In this document: in pieces, positions 9,890-20,790 of the stretch
How positions within the stretch are numbered: the stretch's first letter is position 1
Layout of the letters: the number at the start of each line of letters is the position of its first letter
Origin: Gigantopelta aegis
Taxonomy: Eukaryota > Mollusca > Gastropoda > Neomphalida > Peltospiridae
NCBI RefSeq assembly: GCF_016097555.1
Contig: NC_054706.1
Span: 24,044,378 to 24,108,377 of the forward strand
Length of the DNA: 64,000 bases
Direction: 5' to 3'
Notes under the pieces: model-generated
Databases searched by the model: none
What the model was told of the DNA's origin: nothing
Seen by the model: only the letters and a program-made list of their open reading frames with translations
Program-made: the position numbers and the translations under genes

Positions 9890-11325
9890 ATGACGTTACA
9901 CTGTTCTGACGTCACACTGTTAGGACGTCGCTGTGTTAAGACGTCGCACTGTTATGACGTCAACCTGCTATGACATCACACTGTTATGACGTCACATTGT
10001 TATGACGTCACACTGTTATGACGTCACAGTGTTAGGACGTCACACCATTAGGATGTCACAGTGTTAGGGCGTCACAGCGTAGTATATCACAGTGTTAGGA
10101 CGTCGCAGTGTTAGGATGTCATTGTGTTAGGACGTCACACTGTTAAGACGTCACACTATTATGACACCACACTCAGTTATGATATCACACTTTGTTTATG
10201 ACACTGTTGTGACATCACACTCTGTTATTACATCACACTGAGTTATGACATCACTTTCTGTTATGACATCACACTTTGTCAGTGTTAGGATGTCACAGTG
10301 TTAGTACGTCACACTGTTATGACGTCACACTGTTTATGACATCACACTGAGTTATGATGTCACTCTGTTATGACATCAAACTTTGTTTATGACACTGTTG
10401 TGACATCACACTATTATGACATCAAACTCAGTTATGATGTCACTCTGTTATGACATCATACTTTGTTTATGACACTGTTGTGACATCACACTCTATTATG
10501 ACTTCACACTGAGTTATGACATCACTTTCTGTTATGACATCATACTCTGTCAGTGTTAGGATGTCACAGTGTTAGGACGTCACACCGTTAGGATGTCACA
10601 CTGTTTTGACATCACACTGATAGTACGTCACTCTGTTAGTACGTAACATTTTTAGGACGTCGCAGTGGTAGGATGTCACTGTTAGGATGTCACACTGTTA
10701 TGACGTCACACTATTATGATATCACACTTTGTTTATGACATTGTTGTGACATCACACTATTATTACATCACACTCAGTTATAACATCACTTTCTGTTATG
10801 ACATCACACTCTGTGATGACGTCACACTCTGTTTATGACACTGTTATGACATCACACTATTATGACATCAAACTCAGTTATGATGTCACTCTGTTATGAC
10901 AACACACTTTGTTTATGACACTGTTGTGACATCACACTCTATTATGACTTCACACTGAGTTATGACATCACTTTTTGTTATGACATCACACTGTCAGTGT
11001 TAGGATGTCACAGTGATAGTACGTCACACCGATAGGATGTCACACTGTTAGGACGTCACACTGTTAGTACGTCACTGTGTTATTACGTAACATTTTAGGA
11101 CGTCGCAGTGTTAGGATGTCACTGTGTTAGGATGTCGCAGTGTGAGGATGTCACTGTCAGGATGTCACACTGTTATGACGTCACACTATTATGACATCAC
11201 ACTTTGTTTATGACACTGTTGTGACATCACACTATTATTACATCACACTCAGTTATGACATCACTTTCTGTTATGACATCACACTCTGTTATGACGTCAC
11301 ACTCTGTTATGACATCACACTCATT

Positions 11326-11641
11326 TAACCAGCCTCGGTGGCATTGTGTTAGGCCATCAGTCTACAGGCTGGTAGGTACTGGGTTCGGATCCCAGTCCAG
11401 GCATGGGATTTTTCATCCAGATACCGATTGCAAACCCTGAGCGAGTGCTCCGAAAGGCTCAGTGGGTAGGGGCAAACCACAATTATTGCCTGTCGTAAAA
11501 GTGGCGTATGTGTCGACAGCGGGTTTCCTAAAAAAACAGGCGGTGTCAGAATGACCATATGTTTGACGTCCAATAGCCGATGATAAGATAAAAAAATCAA
11601 CGTGCTCTAGTGGCGTCGTTAAATAAAACAAACTTAACTTT
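11326..11641 (+). mobile_element. tRNA-derived SINE, family C
   Basis: Complete copy with head AACCAGCCTCGGTGGCATTG, B-box, body and tail, and the same satellite flanks as the other copies. Confidence 0.9.
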
Positions 11642-12525
11642 ATGACGTCACACTGTTATGACGTCACACGGTTATGACGACACACTGTTAGGATGTCACA
11701 CTGTTAGGACGTCACACCGTTAGGAAGTCAGTGTTAGGACATCGCAGTGTTAGGATGTCACTGTGTTAGGACGTCACAGTGTTATGACGTCACACTGTTA
11801 TTACATCACACTTTTTTATGACTGTTGTGACATCACACTATTATTACATCACACTTAGTTATGACATCACTTTCTGTTATTACATCACACTGTTATGACG
11901 TCACACTGTTATGACGTCACATTGTTAGAACGTCACACCATTAGGATGTCACAGTGTTAGGGCGTCACAGCAGCGTAGTATATCGCAGTGCTAGGACGTC
12001 GCAGTGTTAGGATGCCATTGTGTTAGGACGTCACACTGTTAAGACGTCACACTATTATGACACCACACTGAGTTGTGACATCACTTTCTGTTATGACACA
12101 CTCAGTTATGACATCACACTTTGTTTATGACACTGTTGTGACAACACACTCTATTATGACTTCACACTGAGTTATGACATCACTTTCTGTTATGACATCA
12201 TACTCTGTCAGTGTTAGGATGTCACAGTGTTAGGACGTCACACCGTTAGGATGTCACACTGTTAGGACGTCACACTGTTAATACGTCACTGTGTTAGTAC
12301 GTAACATTGTTAGGACGTCACAGTGGTAGGATGTCACTGTGTTAGGATGTCGCAGTGTGAGGATGTCACTGTTAGGATGTCACACTGTTATGACATCACA
12401 CTTTGTTTATGACACTGTTGTGACATCACACTATTATTACATCACACTCGGTTATGACATCACTTTCTGTTATGACATCACACTCTGTTATGACGTCACA
12501 CTCTGTTATGACTTCACACTCATTT

Positions 12526-12670
12526 AACCGGCGTATGTGTCGACAGCGGGTTTCCTATAAAAAAAATGCGGTGTCAGAATGACCATATGTTTGACGTCCA
12601 ATAGCCGATGATAAGATAAAACAAATCAACGTGCTCTAGTGGCGTCGTTAAATAAAACAAACTTAACTTT
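12526..12670 (+). mobile_element. SINE family C, internally deleted copy
   Basis: The first few bases (AACCGG) are joined directly to CGTATGTGTCGACAGCGGGT, so the tRNA-derived promoter part is missing. The 5' and 3' satellite flanks are unchanged, so the deletion happened within an amplified unit and not at insertion. Confidence 0.85.
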
Positions 12671-13285
12671 AAGACGTCACACTGTTATGACGTCACACTG
12701 TTATGACGACACACTGTTAGGATATCACACTGTTAGGACGTCACACCGTTAGGACGTCATGGTGTTAGGACATCGCAGTGTTAGGACATCGCAGTGTTAG
12801 GACGTCACACCGTTAGGGCATCACAATGTTAGGACATCACAGTGTTAGGACATCGCAGTGTTAGGATGTTCACTGTGTTCGGACGTCACACTGTTGTGAC
12901 GTCACACTGTTATGACATCACACTTTTTTATGACTGTTGTGACATCACACTATTATTAGATCACACTTAGTTATGACATCACTTTCTGTTATGACATCAC
13001 ACTGTTATGACGTCACACTGTTATGACGTCACAGTGTTAGGACGTCACACCATTAGGATGCCACAGTGTTAAGGCGTCACAGCGTAGTATATCACAGTGT
13101 TAGGACGTCGCAGTGTTAGGATGTCACAGTGTTAGTACGTCACACTGTTATGACGTCACACTGTTTATGACATCACACTCAGTTATGATGTCACTCTGTT
13201 ATGACATCACACTTTGTTTATGACACTCTGTTATGATATCACACTCTGTTATGACTTCACACTCTGTTATGATATCACACTCATT

Positions 13286-13571
13286 TAACTGGCCTTGGTG
13301 GCGTCGTGATTAGGCCATCAGTCTGATCCCAGTCCAGGCATGGCATTTTTCATCCAGATACCGATTCCAAACCCTCAGTGAGTGCTCCGAAAGGCTCAGT
13401 GGGTAGGGGCAAACCACTTACTGCCTGTTGTAAAAGAGTAGCGTATGTGGCGACAGCGGGTTTCCTAAAAAAAAAGACGGTGTCAGAATGACCATATGTT
13501 TGACGTCGATGATAAGATTAAAAAAATCAACGTGCTCTAGTGGCGTCGTTAAATAAAACAAACTTAACTTT
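13286..13571 (+). mobile_element. tRNA-derived SINE, family C
   Basis: A copy with a small deletion that removes the segment between GGCCATCAGTCT and GATCCCAGTCCAGG, destroying the B-box region. Tail and flanks are as in the other copies. Confidence 0.88.
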
Positions 13572-13837
13572 ATGACGTCATACTGTTATGGCGTCACACT
13601 GTTATGACGTCACAGTTAGGATGTCACACTGTTAGGACGTCAGAGTGTTAGGACGTCGCAGTGTTAGGGCATCGCAGTGTAGGACGTCACAGCGTTAGGA
13701 CATCGCAGCGTTGGGACATCACAGTGTTAGGACATCGCAATGTTAGGATGTCACTGTGTTAGGACGTCACACTGTTATGACGTCACACTGTTATGACATC
13801 ACACTATTATTACATCACACTTAGTTATAACATCACT

Positions 13838-14310
13838 TACAAAGATGAATTCCATAAATACAACCGTAATGGAGGTCGCCATCTTTGTTGCTTAAAACAG
13901 AAATGGCTATAAACACAGCGGACGTATAAATAGCCTTAGATAATGAAGGCTGGCTATCTAAACAGTGATAATATTTTTGGGCGAAAGTCCTGTGTAAGGT
14001 CAACACACCCTAATTTAAACTTTCCTGTGCGTAACACAGGTTATAAGAAAACCAATAACACCCCCTTCCCCCAAAAGTTCAAAACCCTTCAAAAGACCCC
14101 TCAAAAGCAGAAACAAACGTATCCCTTACAGCCTTGACATTGTCACTTAGTGACGGTTACACTGAGCTTTATTGTTTCTAACAGAAATGACAACTGTGTA
14201 CATTTAGCTGGTTGAACAAAGCAGTTTCAGGAAAAACGAAATTTCAGCCAATATTTTATTACGCCATTTAGTAGGTCAACCACTCTATGACTCTTGTGTT
14301 TCGGTTCCAG
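13838..14310 (+). other. Intron end, paralogous empty site of a SINE insertion
   Basis: Unique intron sequence leading to the TM8 exon. The piece CATAAATACAACCGTAATGG followed by AGGTCGCCATC at 13855-13885 matches the two flanks of the SINE at 18232-18550 without the SINE. No gene is seen in the rest. Confidence 0.55.
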
Positions 14311-14423
14311 GGCCGGGCATCGCTTTCATCGTGTACCCGGAAGCACTCAGCACAATGGCGTTTGGACAGATCTGGGCAGCCGTCTTCTTCATCATGCTCT
14401 TCCTGGCGGGCCTCGACAGCCAG
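14311..14423 (+). CDS. SLC6 transporter, exon covering loop 4 and TM8
   Basis: After two bases that complete a Gly codon the exon reads PGIAFIVYPEALSTMAFGQI and ends FLAGLDSQ. This is the highly conserved GPG-AF-VYPEA loop 4 / TM8 block of SLC6 proteins. The Na2 ligands equivalent to SERT D437 and S438 are present (GAC 14415-14417, AGC 14418-14420). The following residue is Gln, giving GLDSQ as in GAT/taurine/creatine-type members, where monoamine carriers have GLDST. The acceptor is TCGGTTCCAG and the donor GTCAGA. The exon ends in phase 0 and joins the next exon cleanly. The intron in front is 10.1 kb, most of it satellite. Confidence 0.95.
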
Positions 14424-15493
14424 GTCAGAATTAAACGTTATCTTAACTTCGAGATAATGATACTTCGAGATATCAAATATATGTTTTTGGTAGTTTTTGC
14501 TAGTGTCATACTATATTATCATGGGCTACTATGTGAACATGAATGAACTGATGATTAAAGCTTCAGTCCCTGGAAAATGTTTATTATTTAAGCATTTAGA
14601 ACAGATAATCCAATTACGTTTGGTGCATATAAGACGCCGCACTCCGCATTGGTTTCTCTACGCTGGTTTATCCAAGTCAAAAACAAACCCAGTATTTCGA
14701 AAGTGGGACACTTTTGACGGGCTCTCAACGATCTCTGTTTTAATTGGTGTATCGCAAGCGTGGAATTCCCCAGCAAGAGATCACGCGAGATTTCGCAGTT
14801 TTCGAACGCGATTAATGGCGTCAACACCAAAAATACACATCGGCTACATATGATTTCTGAACGTTGAGTAAACTTTGATCAATGATGCACGCAAAAATAG
14901 TTTTTCGTGTTTCGTACAATACATATGGAGTTTTTTAAATGCCGGAAGTATCTACTTGGCCAAAATTCAGTTTGTTAGGCCAGCTCAGATAACAGATATA
15001 GGTATAGTTGATCATCTGAAGTCCTCCCCAGCCTACATGAACATTTTTTTAAAAATAATTTAAGTTTGATTTACATAAGAAGATCAGTAAAAGTGCTTTG
15101 GAAATCAATAAAACAACAGCAACAAACAAAACACAAAATAATAATAATAATAATACCCCGCCCCCCACCAAACAACATTATTTTTGTGGCAATTTGGAAA
15201 AAAATCGGCTGAGACATAAATAACTTGTAGTAAATAAGAAAACGGCGTTCCTTGTGGGAAGGACTATAGGTTATAGTTGCTGTACACACCGTTCGTTAAG
15301 CTTCAATTTAATTTGTTACGTTTTTATATTCATTTACGCCTCAAGCATACTGTCCTGGGCACACACCTTAGCTAGTTGAGCTATCTGGCGAGGTCATAGG
15401 TTAATTGGTAATTGTTATTGGTTAGTGAGTTAGTATACACGCGATTTATTGCGCTTTCCACTGATGTCACTAATATATTACGTCATGTTACAG
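14424..15493 (+). other. Intron between TM8 and TM9 exons
   Basis: GT-AG intron of 1.07 kb. The only repeat I see is a minus-strand SINE D fragment at about 15300-15430 (CAAGCATACTGTCCTGGGCA ... GTTATTGGTTAGTGAG). Overlapping ORFs at 14497-14853 lack any recognisable domain. Confidence 0.7.
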
Positions 15494-15625
15494 TTTGTGA
15501 TGGTGGAGGTAGTTATTGACTTTCTGTGCGACACGCTACCTAAGACCATCAGCAAGAGAAGAGTGGTAGTGACAGCATGCTCGTGTTTATTTCTCTGTGT
15601 GCTCGGTCTGCCGTTCATAACACAG
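15494..15625 (+). CDS. SLC6 transporter, exon covering end of TM8 and TM9
   Basis: The exon encodes 44 codons beginning FVMVEVVIDFLCDTLPKTIS and ending LCVLGLPFITQ. With the previous exon it gives GLDSQFVMVE, the standard SLC6 TM8 sequence. The intracellular loop (LPKTISKRR) and TM9 follow. The acceptor is ATGTTACAG. The donor is CAG|GTATGG, a weaker match to the consensus than the repeated CAG|GTATGT copies downstream. The last nine exon bases, ATAACACAG, are the start of the 32-bp tandem repeat that fills the next 2 kb. Confidence 0.95.
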
Positions 15626-17590
15626 GTATGGGCACTACAGATGATATCATAACACAGGTATGTGCAATACAGACGATATCATAACAGGTATGTGCAATAC
15701 AGACGATATTATAACACAGGTATGTGCAATGCAGGCGATATCACAACTCAGGTATGTGAACTACAGACGATATCATAACAAAGGTGTGTGCAATACAGAC
15801 GATATTATAACAGGTATATGCGATACAGACGATATCATAACACAGGTATGTGAAATACAGACGATATCATAACACAGATATGTGCAATACAGACGACATC
15901 ATAACACAGAAGGGGTATGTGCAATACAGACAATATTATAACACAGGTATGTGCGATACAGACGATATCATAACACAGGTATGTGCAATACAGACGATAT
16001 TATAACACAGGTATGTGCGATACAGACGATATTATAACACAGGTATGTGCAATACAGACGATATCGTAACACAGGTATGTGCGATACAGACGATATCATA
16101 ACACAGATATGTGCAATACAGACGATATCATAACACAGATATGTGCAATACAGACTATATCATAACACAGAACAGATATGTGTAATACAAACTATGTCAT
16201 AACAGAAGTATGTGCAATACAAACAATATCATAACACAGATATGTGCAATACAGACGATATCATAACACAGAACAGGTATGTGCAATACATACGATATTA
16301 TAACAGGTATGTGCGATACAGACGATATCATAACACAGGTATGTGCAATACAGACGATATTATAACACAGGTATGTGCGATACAGACGATATATAACACA
16401 GGTATGTGCAATACAGACGATATCGTAACACAGGTATGTGCAATACAGACGATATCAAAACACAGATATGTGCAATACAGACGATATCATGTCACAGGTA
16501 TGTGCAATACAGACGATGTCATAACACAGGTATGTGCAATACAGGCAATGTCATATATCACAGATATGTGCAATACAGACGATGTCATAACACAGGTATG
16601 TGCGATACAGACGATATCATAACACAGATATGTGCAATACAGACGATATCATAACACAGATATGTGCAATACAGACGATATCGTAACACAGGTATGTGCA
16701 ATACAGACGATATCATAACACAGAACAGGTATGTGCAATACAGACGATATCATAACACAGATATGTGCAATACAAACTATGTCATAACAGAAGTATGTGC
16801 AATACAAACAATATCATAACACAGGTATGTGCAATACAGACAATATTATAACACAGGCATGTACAATACAGACGATATCATATCACAGGTATGTGCAATA
16901 CAGACGATATCATAACACAGGCATGTACAATACAGACGATATCATAACACAGGTATGTGCAATACAGGCGATATCATAACTCAGGTATGTGCAATACAGA
17001 CGATATCATAACACAGGTATGTGCAATACAGACGATATTATAACACAGGTATATGCGATACAGACGATATCATAACACAGGTATGTGCAATACCGACGAT
17101 ATCATAACAGAGATATGTGCAATACAGACGATATCATAACACAGAACAGGTATGTGCAATACAGACGATATTATAACAGGTATGTGCGATACAGACGATA
17201 TCATAACACAGGTATGTGCAATACAGACGATATTATAACACAGGTATGTGCGATACAGACGATATATAACACAGGTATGTGCAATACAGACGATATCGTA
17301 ACAGGTATGTGCAATACAGACGATATCATAACACAGATATGTGCAATACAGACGATATCATAACACAGATATGTGTGCAATACAGACGATATCATATCAC
17401 AGGTATGTGCAATACAGACGATGTCGTAACACAGGTATGTGCAATACAGACGATGTCATAACACAGATATGTGCAATACAGACGATGTCATAACACAGGT
17501 GTGTGTAATACAGACGATATCATAACACAGGTATGTGCAATACAGACGATATCATAAGACAGGTATGTGCAACACAGACGATATCCACAG
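15617..17590 (+). repeat. 32-bp minisatellite made of exon-intron junction copies
   Basis: About 60 tandem units of ATAACACAGGTATGTGCAAT followed by ACAGACGATATC, with some 27-bp units lacking a few bases. The first unit straddles the real exon boundary: nine bases of exon plus 23 of intron. Nearly every unit therefore carries CAG|GTATGT, which differs from the metazoan donor consensus CAG|GTAAGT at one position. A block near 16210-16400 recurs near 16800 and 17085-17280, so the array has higher-order structure. ORFs of the MCNTDDIITQ type are repeat translations. Confidence 0.97.
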
Positions 17591-17789
17591 AGAGTGGACA
17601 TAAAAAAAACAAGTGGGTGGCGTCTACACTTTTGAGCGATGTTTTTGTGGGGAATGAGGTCACATTCCCACGAGAAAAAATAGCTCGGACGGAAGTGGAA
17701 TTGATTCGATCCTCTTTACACACGCACCTAGTATATATACTATATAATACGCAAAGCGTTTTTAAAAGTTTGCGATCTTTCCGACCAAT

Positions 17790-18083
17790 GGGGTGGGACG
17801 TAGCCCAGTGGTAAAGCGTTCGCTCGATGCGCGATCGGTCTGGGATCGATATCCGTCGGTGGGCCCATTGGGCTAATTCTCATTCCAGTCAGTGCACCAC
17901 GACTGGCATATCAAAGGCCATGGTGTGTACTGCTAATCGAAAAGGGTAGCCCATGAAGTGGCGACAGCGGGTTTCGTCTCTCAATATATGTGTGATCCTT
18001 AACCATGTTTCTGACGCCATATAACCGTAAATAAAATGTGTTGAGTGCGTCGTTAAATAAAACATTTCCTTCCTTCCTTCGTT
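17790..18083 (+). mobile_element. tRNA-derived SINE, family A
   Basis: Begins GGTGGGACGTAGCCCAGTGG (A-box), with B-box-like GGGATCGATATCC. The body holds CACGACTGGCATATCAAAGG, and the end is GTGTTGAGTGCGTCGTTAAA plus an ACATTTCCTTCCTTCC tail. Compared with other copies, about 30 bases are missing after GGTGTGTACT. Confidence 0.92.
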
Positions 18084-18231
18084 CCGACTGCTTCTCATCT
18101 TTTGATTTCTACTGCTTACCACCTTCTTTTGTACTTACTCGATGCCGAATTTCGCAAGGATCTTAGTGTGTTCATGTCCAGTCGACAACCATACACACAT
18201 CGTGCTAACATAAATACAACCGTAATGGAAG

Positions 18232-18550
18232 ACGTTTGTTTTGTTTAACGACACCACTAGAGCACATTGATTATTAATCATCGGCTATTGGATATCAAAA
18301 ATTTGGTAATTTTGACATAGTCATAGAGGAAACCCACTACATTTTATTTTCATTAGTAGCAAGCGATCTTTTATATGCACCATCCCACAGACAGGATAGT
18401 ACATACCACGGCATTTGATATACCAGTCGTGGTGCACTGGCTGAAACGAGAAATAACCGAATGGGCCCACCGACGGGGATCGATGCCAAACCGACTGCGT
18501 ATCAATCGATCCGATCGCTTTACTACTGGGCTACATCCCGCCCCTCAAAA
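18232..18550 (-). mobile_element. tRNA-derived SINE, family A with CACTAGAGCACATTGA 3' body, with TSD
   Basis: Minus-strand copy with head GGGGCGGGATGTAGCCCAGT and a 3' end of AATCAATGTGCTCTAGTGGT type closing in GTTAAACAAAACAAAC. It is flanked by GTAATGGAAG (18222) and GTAATGGAGG (18551), a target-site duplication with one mismatch. The uninterrupted site is found at 13855-13885. Confidence 0.92.
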
Positions 18551-18845
18551 GTAATGGAGGCCGCCATCATGTTTTGTAACACGGAAGTGGCTACGTATAA
18601 ATTTGTTTCGAGAAAGCCCATTGTAATGCTACCACACCTCATCAAAACCTCCTCGTGCTTTGAACGGGTAGCAACAATACATATATTATTTAGTGTCTTT
18701 CTTTCTGACCGACCTTTGTGGTGTCGTGTAAAACAGTAAAAACAGTCTTAAGGCGCAGTAATACGCAATATTCTTCGGATAAATGAAAATAACGAGGCTT
18801 GTATGATTCATCCAGAGAATAGCGAAAACGAACGAGTCTATTAAA

Positions 18846-19055
18846 AAGTTAAATTTTGTTTTGTTTAAAGACACCACTAGAGCACATTGATTTATTAATC
18901 ATCGGCTATTGAATGACAAATATTTGGTATTTTTTACATATAGTCCCAGAAAGGAAACCCGCAATATTTCTCCATTAGTAGCAAGGGATCGTTTATATGC
19001 ACCATCCCACAAGCAGGTTAGCACATACCACGGTCTTTGATATACCAGTCGTGGA
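18846..19055 (-). mobile_element. SINE family A variant, 5'-truncated
   Basis: Minus-strand 3' half only: GTTTTGTTTAAAGACACCAC through ATGCACCATCCCACAAGCAG to the middle of the body (ATACCAGTCGTGGAG). The tRNA-like head is absent, as expected from incomplete reverse transcription. Confidence 0.85.
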
Positions 19056-19164
19056 GTTAATTAAAAGGTAACTGCGCATATGTTTTGCATTATAATTAGT
19101 ATACAATGTTACAGAACAGAGAAGCGAGAATGCGTCTTTAACCATCCAATTTCTCGGTTTTCAG

Positions 19165-19264
19165 GGCGGAGCGTACGTGTTGACCTTGGTAGACTGGTAT
19201 TTTGCGGCCTATACGCTTCCAGCCATCGCCTTTATGGAGGTTGCCATCATCAGTTGGATTTATG
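19165..19264 (+). CDS. SLC6 transporter, exon covering TM10
   Basis: Reads GGAYVLTLVDWYFAAYTLPA and ends EVAIISWIY plus one base of a Gly codon. This is the SLC6 TM10 pattern (GG-YV-L-D-Y-A ... E---W-YG). With the previous exon it gives FITQGGAYV, the usual TM9-TM10 join. The acceptor is TCTCGGTTTTCAG and the donor GTAATA. The phase is right on both sides. Confidence 0.95.
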
Positions 19265-19408
19265 GTAATATCCTGTCCTTTAAATCTCATAATAATAATA
19301 TACTAGCATACTATTTCGTTGTGGTTGTGTGTGTTATTTAATATATTCTCTTCAATGAACACATTTTATGTCATTGTGTAAATCCCTTTTGAATTTTAGG
19401 ATGTACAG

Positions 19409-19673
19409 GGGGGATTTAGCTCAGTCGGTAGAGCGCTCACTTGAAATGATTAGGATCGGACCACCTCGGCGGACCCATTGGGCCTCCCCGTCCCATCCAG
19501 TGGCCCACAACTAGTATATCAAGGACGTGGAATATACTGTCCTGCAAATAAAAGATCCCTTGCTGCTAATGGGGGGAAATATAACGTTTCAGAATTACCA
19601 AATGTTTGACATCCGATAACTAATGATTAATCCATCAATGTGCTCTACTAGTATCGTTAAACAAAACAAACTT
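19409..19673 (+). mobile_element. tRNA-derived SINE, family A variant
   Basis: The head is clearly tRNA-like: GGGATTTAGCTCAGTCGGTA GAGCGCTC. The body contains AAATAAAAGATCCCTTGCTG and the end is CTAGTATCGTTAAACAAAAC. It sits in the intron between the TM10 and TM11 exons. A short reverse piece of the same tail is at 19728-19748. Confidence 0.88.
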
Positions 19674-19779
19674 ATTTTGTGTTGTATAGAGGTACTCATT
19701 TGGGTATGATAAATGTTTAAAATGTGTTTTGTTTAACGACCCCACCACACTGAACAATAACACTGACGTTGTTTTCCAG

Positions 19780-19880
19780 GTGCCGATCGTTTGATGTCTG
19801 ATATCCGCATGATGCTGGGATATACTCCATCGATCGTCATCAAAATATCGTGGAAATTTATCGCCCCGACGATTATATTG
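19780..19880 (+). CDS. SLC6 transporter, exon covering loop 5 and start of TM11
   Basis: Two bases complete the Gly of SWIYG. The exon then reads ADRLMSDIRMMLGYTPSIV and ends ISWKFIAPTIIL. It matches the SLC6 segment YGADRF--DI-MMLGY-P-----K-SW-F--P, typical of the GABA/taurine/creatine/glycine branch. The acceptor is GTTTTCCAG and the donor GTAATA. The exon ends in phase 0. Confidence 0.95.
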
Positions 19881-20159
19881 GTAATACATCACCATAATTA
19901 ACCATCTTATTGAATACTGATGATAAATACCAACAATTGGGCGTGTTAATTGTATTATCTATAGGTGGAATGAACCAAAGCATAGTTGCAATGTCAAATG
20001 AGACCAGATATTATCATTAAAAGTTCATTATCATAGTGGTAGGTGTTCGTTTATATTTATTAGTAATAAATTAGTATTGATAATTTTGTTATAATTAACT
20101 GAAGAATTCCAGAATTGTAATTTATTGCCACAATCCTTGTCCCTCCCCTGTCTCCGTCT

Positions 20160-20192
20160 GTGCCTCTCTCTCTCTCCCTCCTTGTCTCTCCT

Positions 20193-20230
<38 letters not shown>

Positions 20231-20287
20231 CGTTTGTGCCCCTCTCTCCCTCCTTCTCTCTCTCTCTGCATCTGTGCCTCTCCCTCC

Positions 20288-20335
<48 letters not shown>

Positions 20336-20377
20336 CTCCGTGTGCCTCTGTCTTCCTCCTTTTCTCTCTCTCTGCCA

Positions 20378-20462
<85 letters not shown>
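20160..20462. repeat. (CT)n microsatellite with interruptions
   Basis: About 300 bases of CT dinucleotides with CTCC, CTGTGTGTG and CTGCC interruptions. All ORFs here, in both directions, are SL- or RE-repeat translations. It lies in the intron before the TM11-TM12 exon. Confidence 0.97.
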
Positions 20463-20465
<3 letters not shown>

Positions 20466-20499
20466 GTATTAACGACTAACCATTCACCCATTCCCACCA

Positions 20500-20592
20500 A
20501 ATGTCCTGGTCAGACAGCCCAAATAACTGACAATATTGTTTGTATACCCAAAACAGCATGTTTCAACCTTAACTCGATATAAGCAAGCACAT
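20500..20592 (+). mobile_element. SINE family D 3' fragment
   Basis: TGTCCTGGTCAGACAGCCCA and TTCAACCTTAACTCGATATAAGC-type sequence match the 3' part of the fuller copies at 32794 and 34238. It ends 30 bases before the acceptor of the next exon. Confidence 0.5.
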
Positions 20593-20622
20593 TGTATAAA
20601 TACGGATGGAATATCATTGCAG

Positions 20623-20790
20623 TCACTGTGGCTTTTAAGCTACATCAAGTATGAGCCTATCCGGTATGCAGGACAGTACTATCCAGCCTGGGCTGAATCC
20701 ATCGGCTGGTTGCTCATGGTGATCGTGCTGATTCCTATCCCAGGTGGCGCTGTCATAAAGCTGTTATCTCAGACAGGAAGTGTGGCTAAG
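20623..20790 (+). CDS. SLC6 transporter, exon covering TM11 end, loop 6 and TM12
   Basis: This exon encodes 56 codons: SLWLLSYIKYEPIRYAGQYY, then PAWAESIGWLLMVIVLIPIP, ending LLSQTGSVAK. The YPAW-E-IGW motif is the SLC6 TM12 entry (family: YP-W---IGW). TM12 is followed by the short cytoplasmic start of the C-terminus. The acceptor is ATATCATTGCAG and the donor GTAGGT. Phase is 0 at both ends. Confidence 0.95.

Larger units (their letters stand above)
8366..13835 (-). repeat. CRE-like satellite, inverted arm
   Basis: About 5.5 kb of the same 16-18-bp units in reverse orientation (TTATGACGTCACACTG, TTAGGACGTCACAG), again rich in TGACGTCA. It contains five family C SINEs, all on the plus strand. 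Blocks of several hundred bases recur inside it, for example the series TTTGTTTATGACACTGTTGTGACATCACAC. The arm ends at about 13835, where unique sequence resumes. Confidence 0.95.

Noticed and set aside
6418..13835. CRISPR array interpretation of the regular 16-18-bp repeats
   Set aside because: There are no unique spacers of constant length and no cas genes, and the context is a eukaryotic intron; it is a satellite.
16212..17461. MCNTDDIITQ / MQYRRYHNT ORFs as repeat proteins
   Set aside because: They are frames through the 32-bp minisatellite; frames change between units and end at the same ATCATAA stop.
20031..20582. Ser/Leu and Arg/Glu repeat ORFs
   Set aside because: They are translations of (CT)n in both directions.
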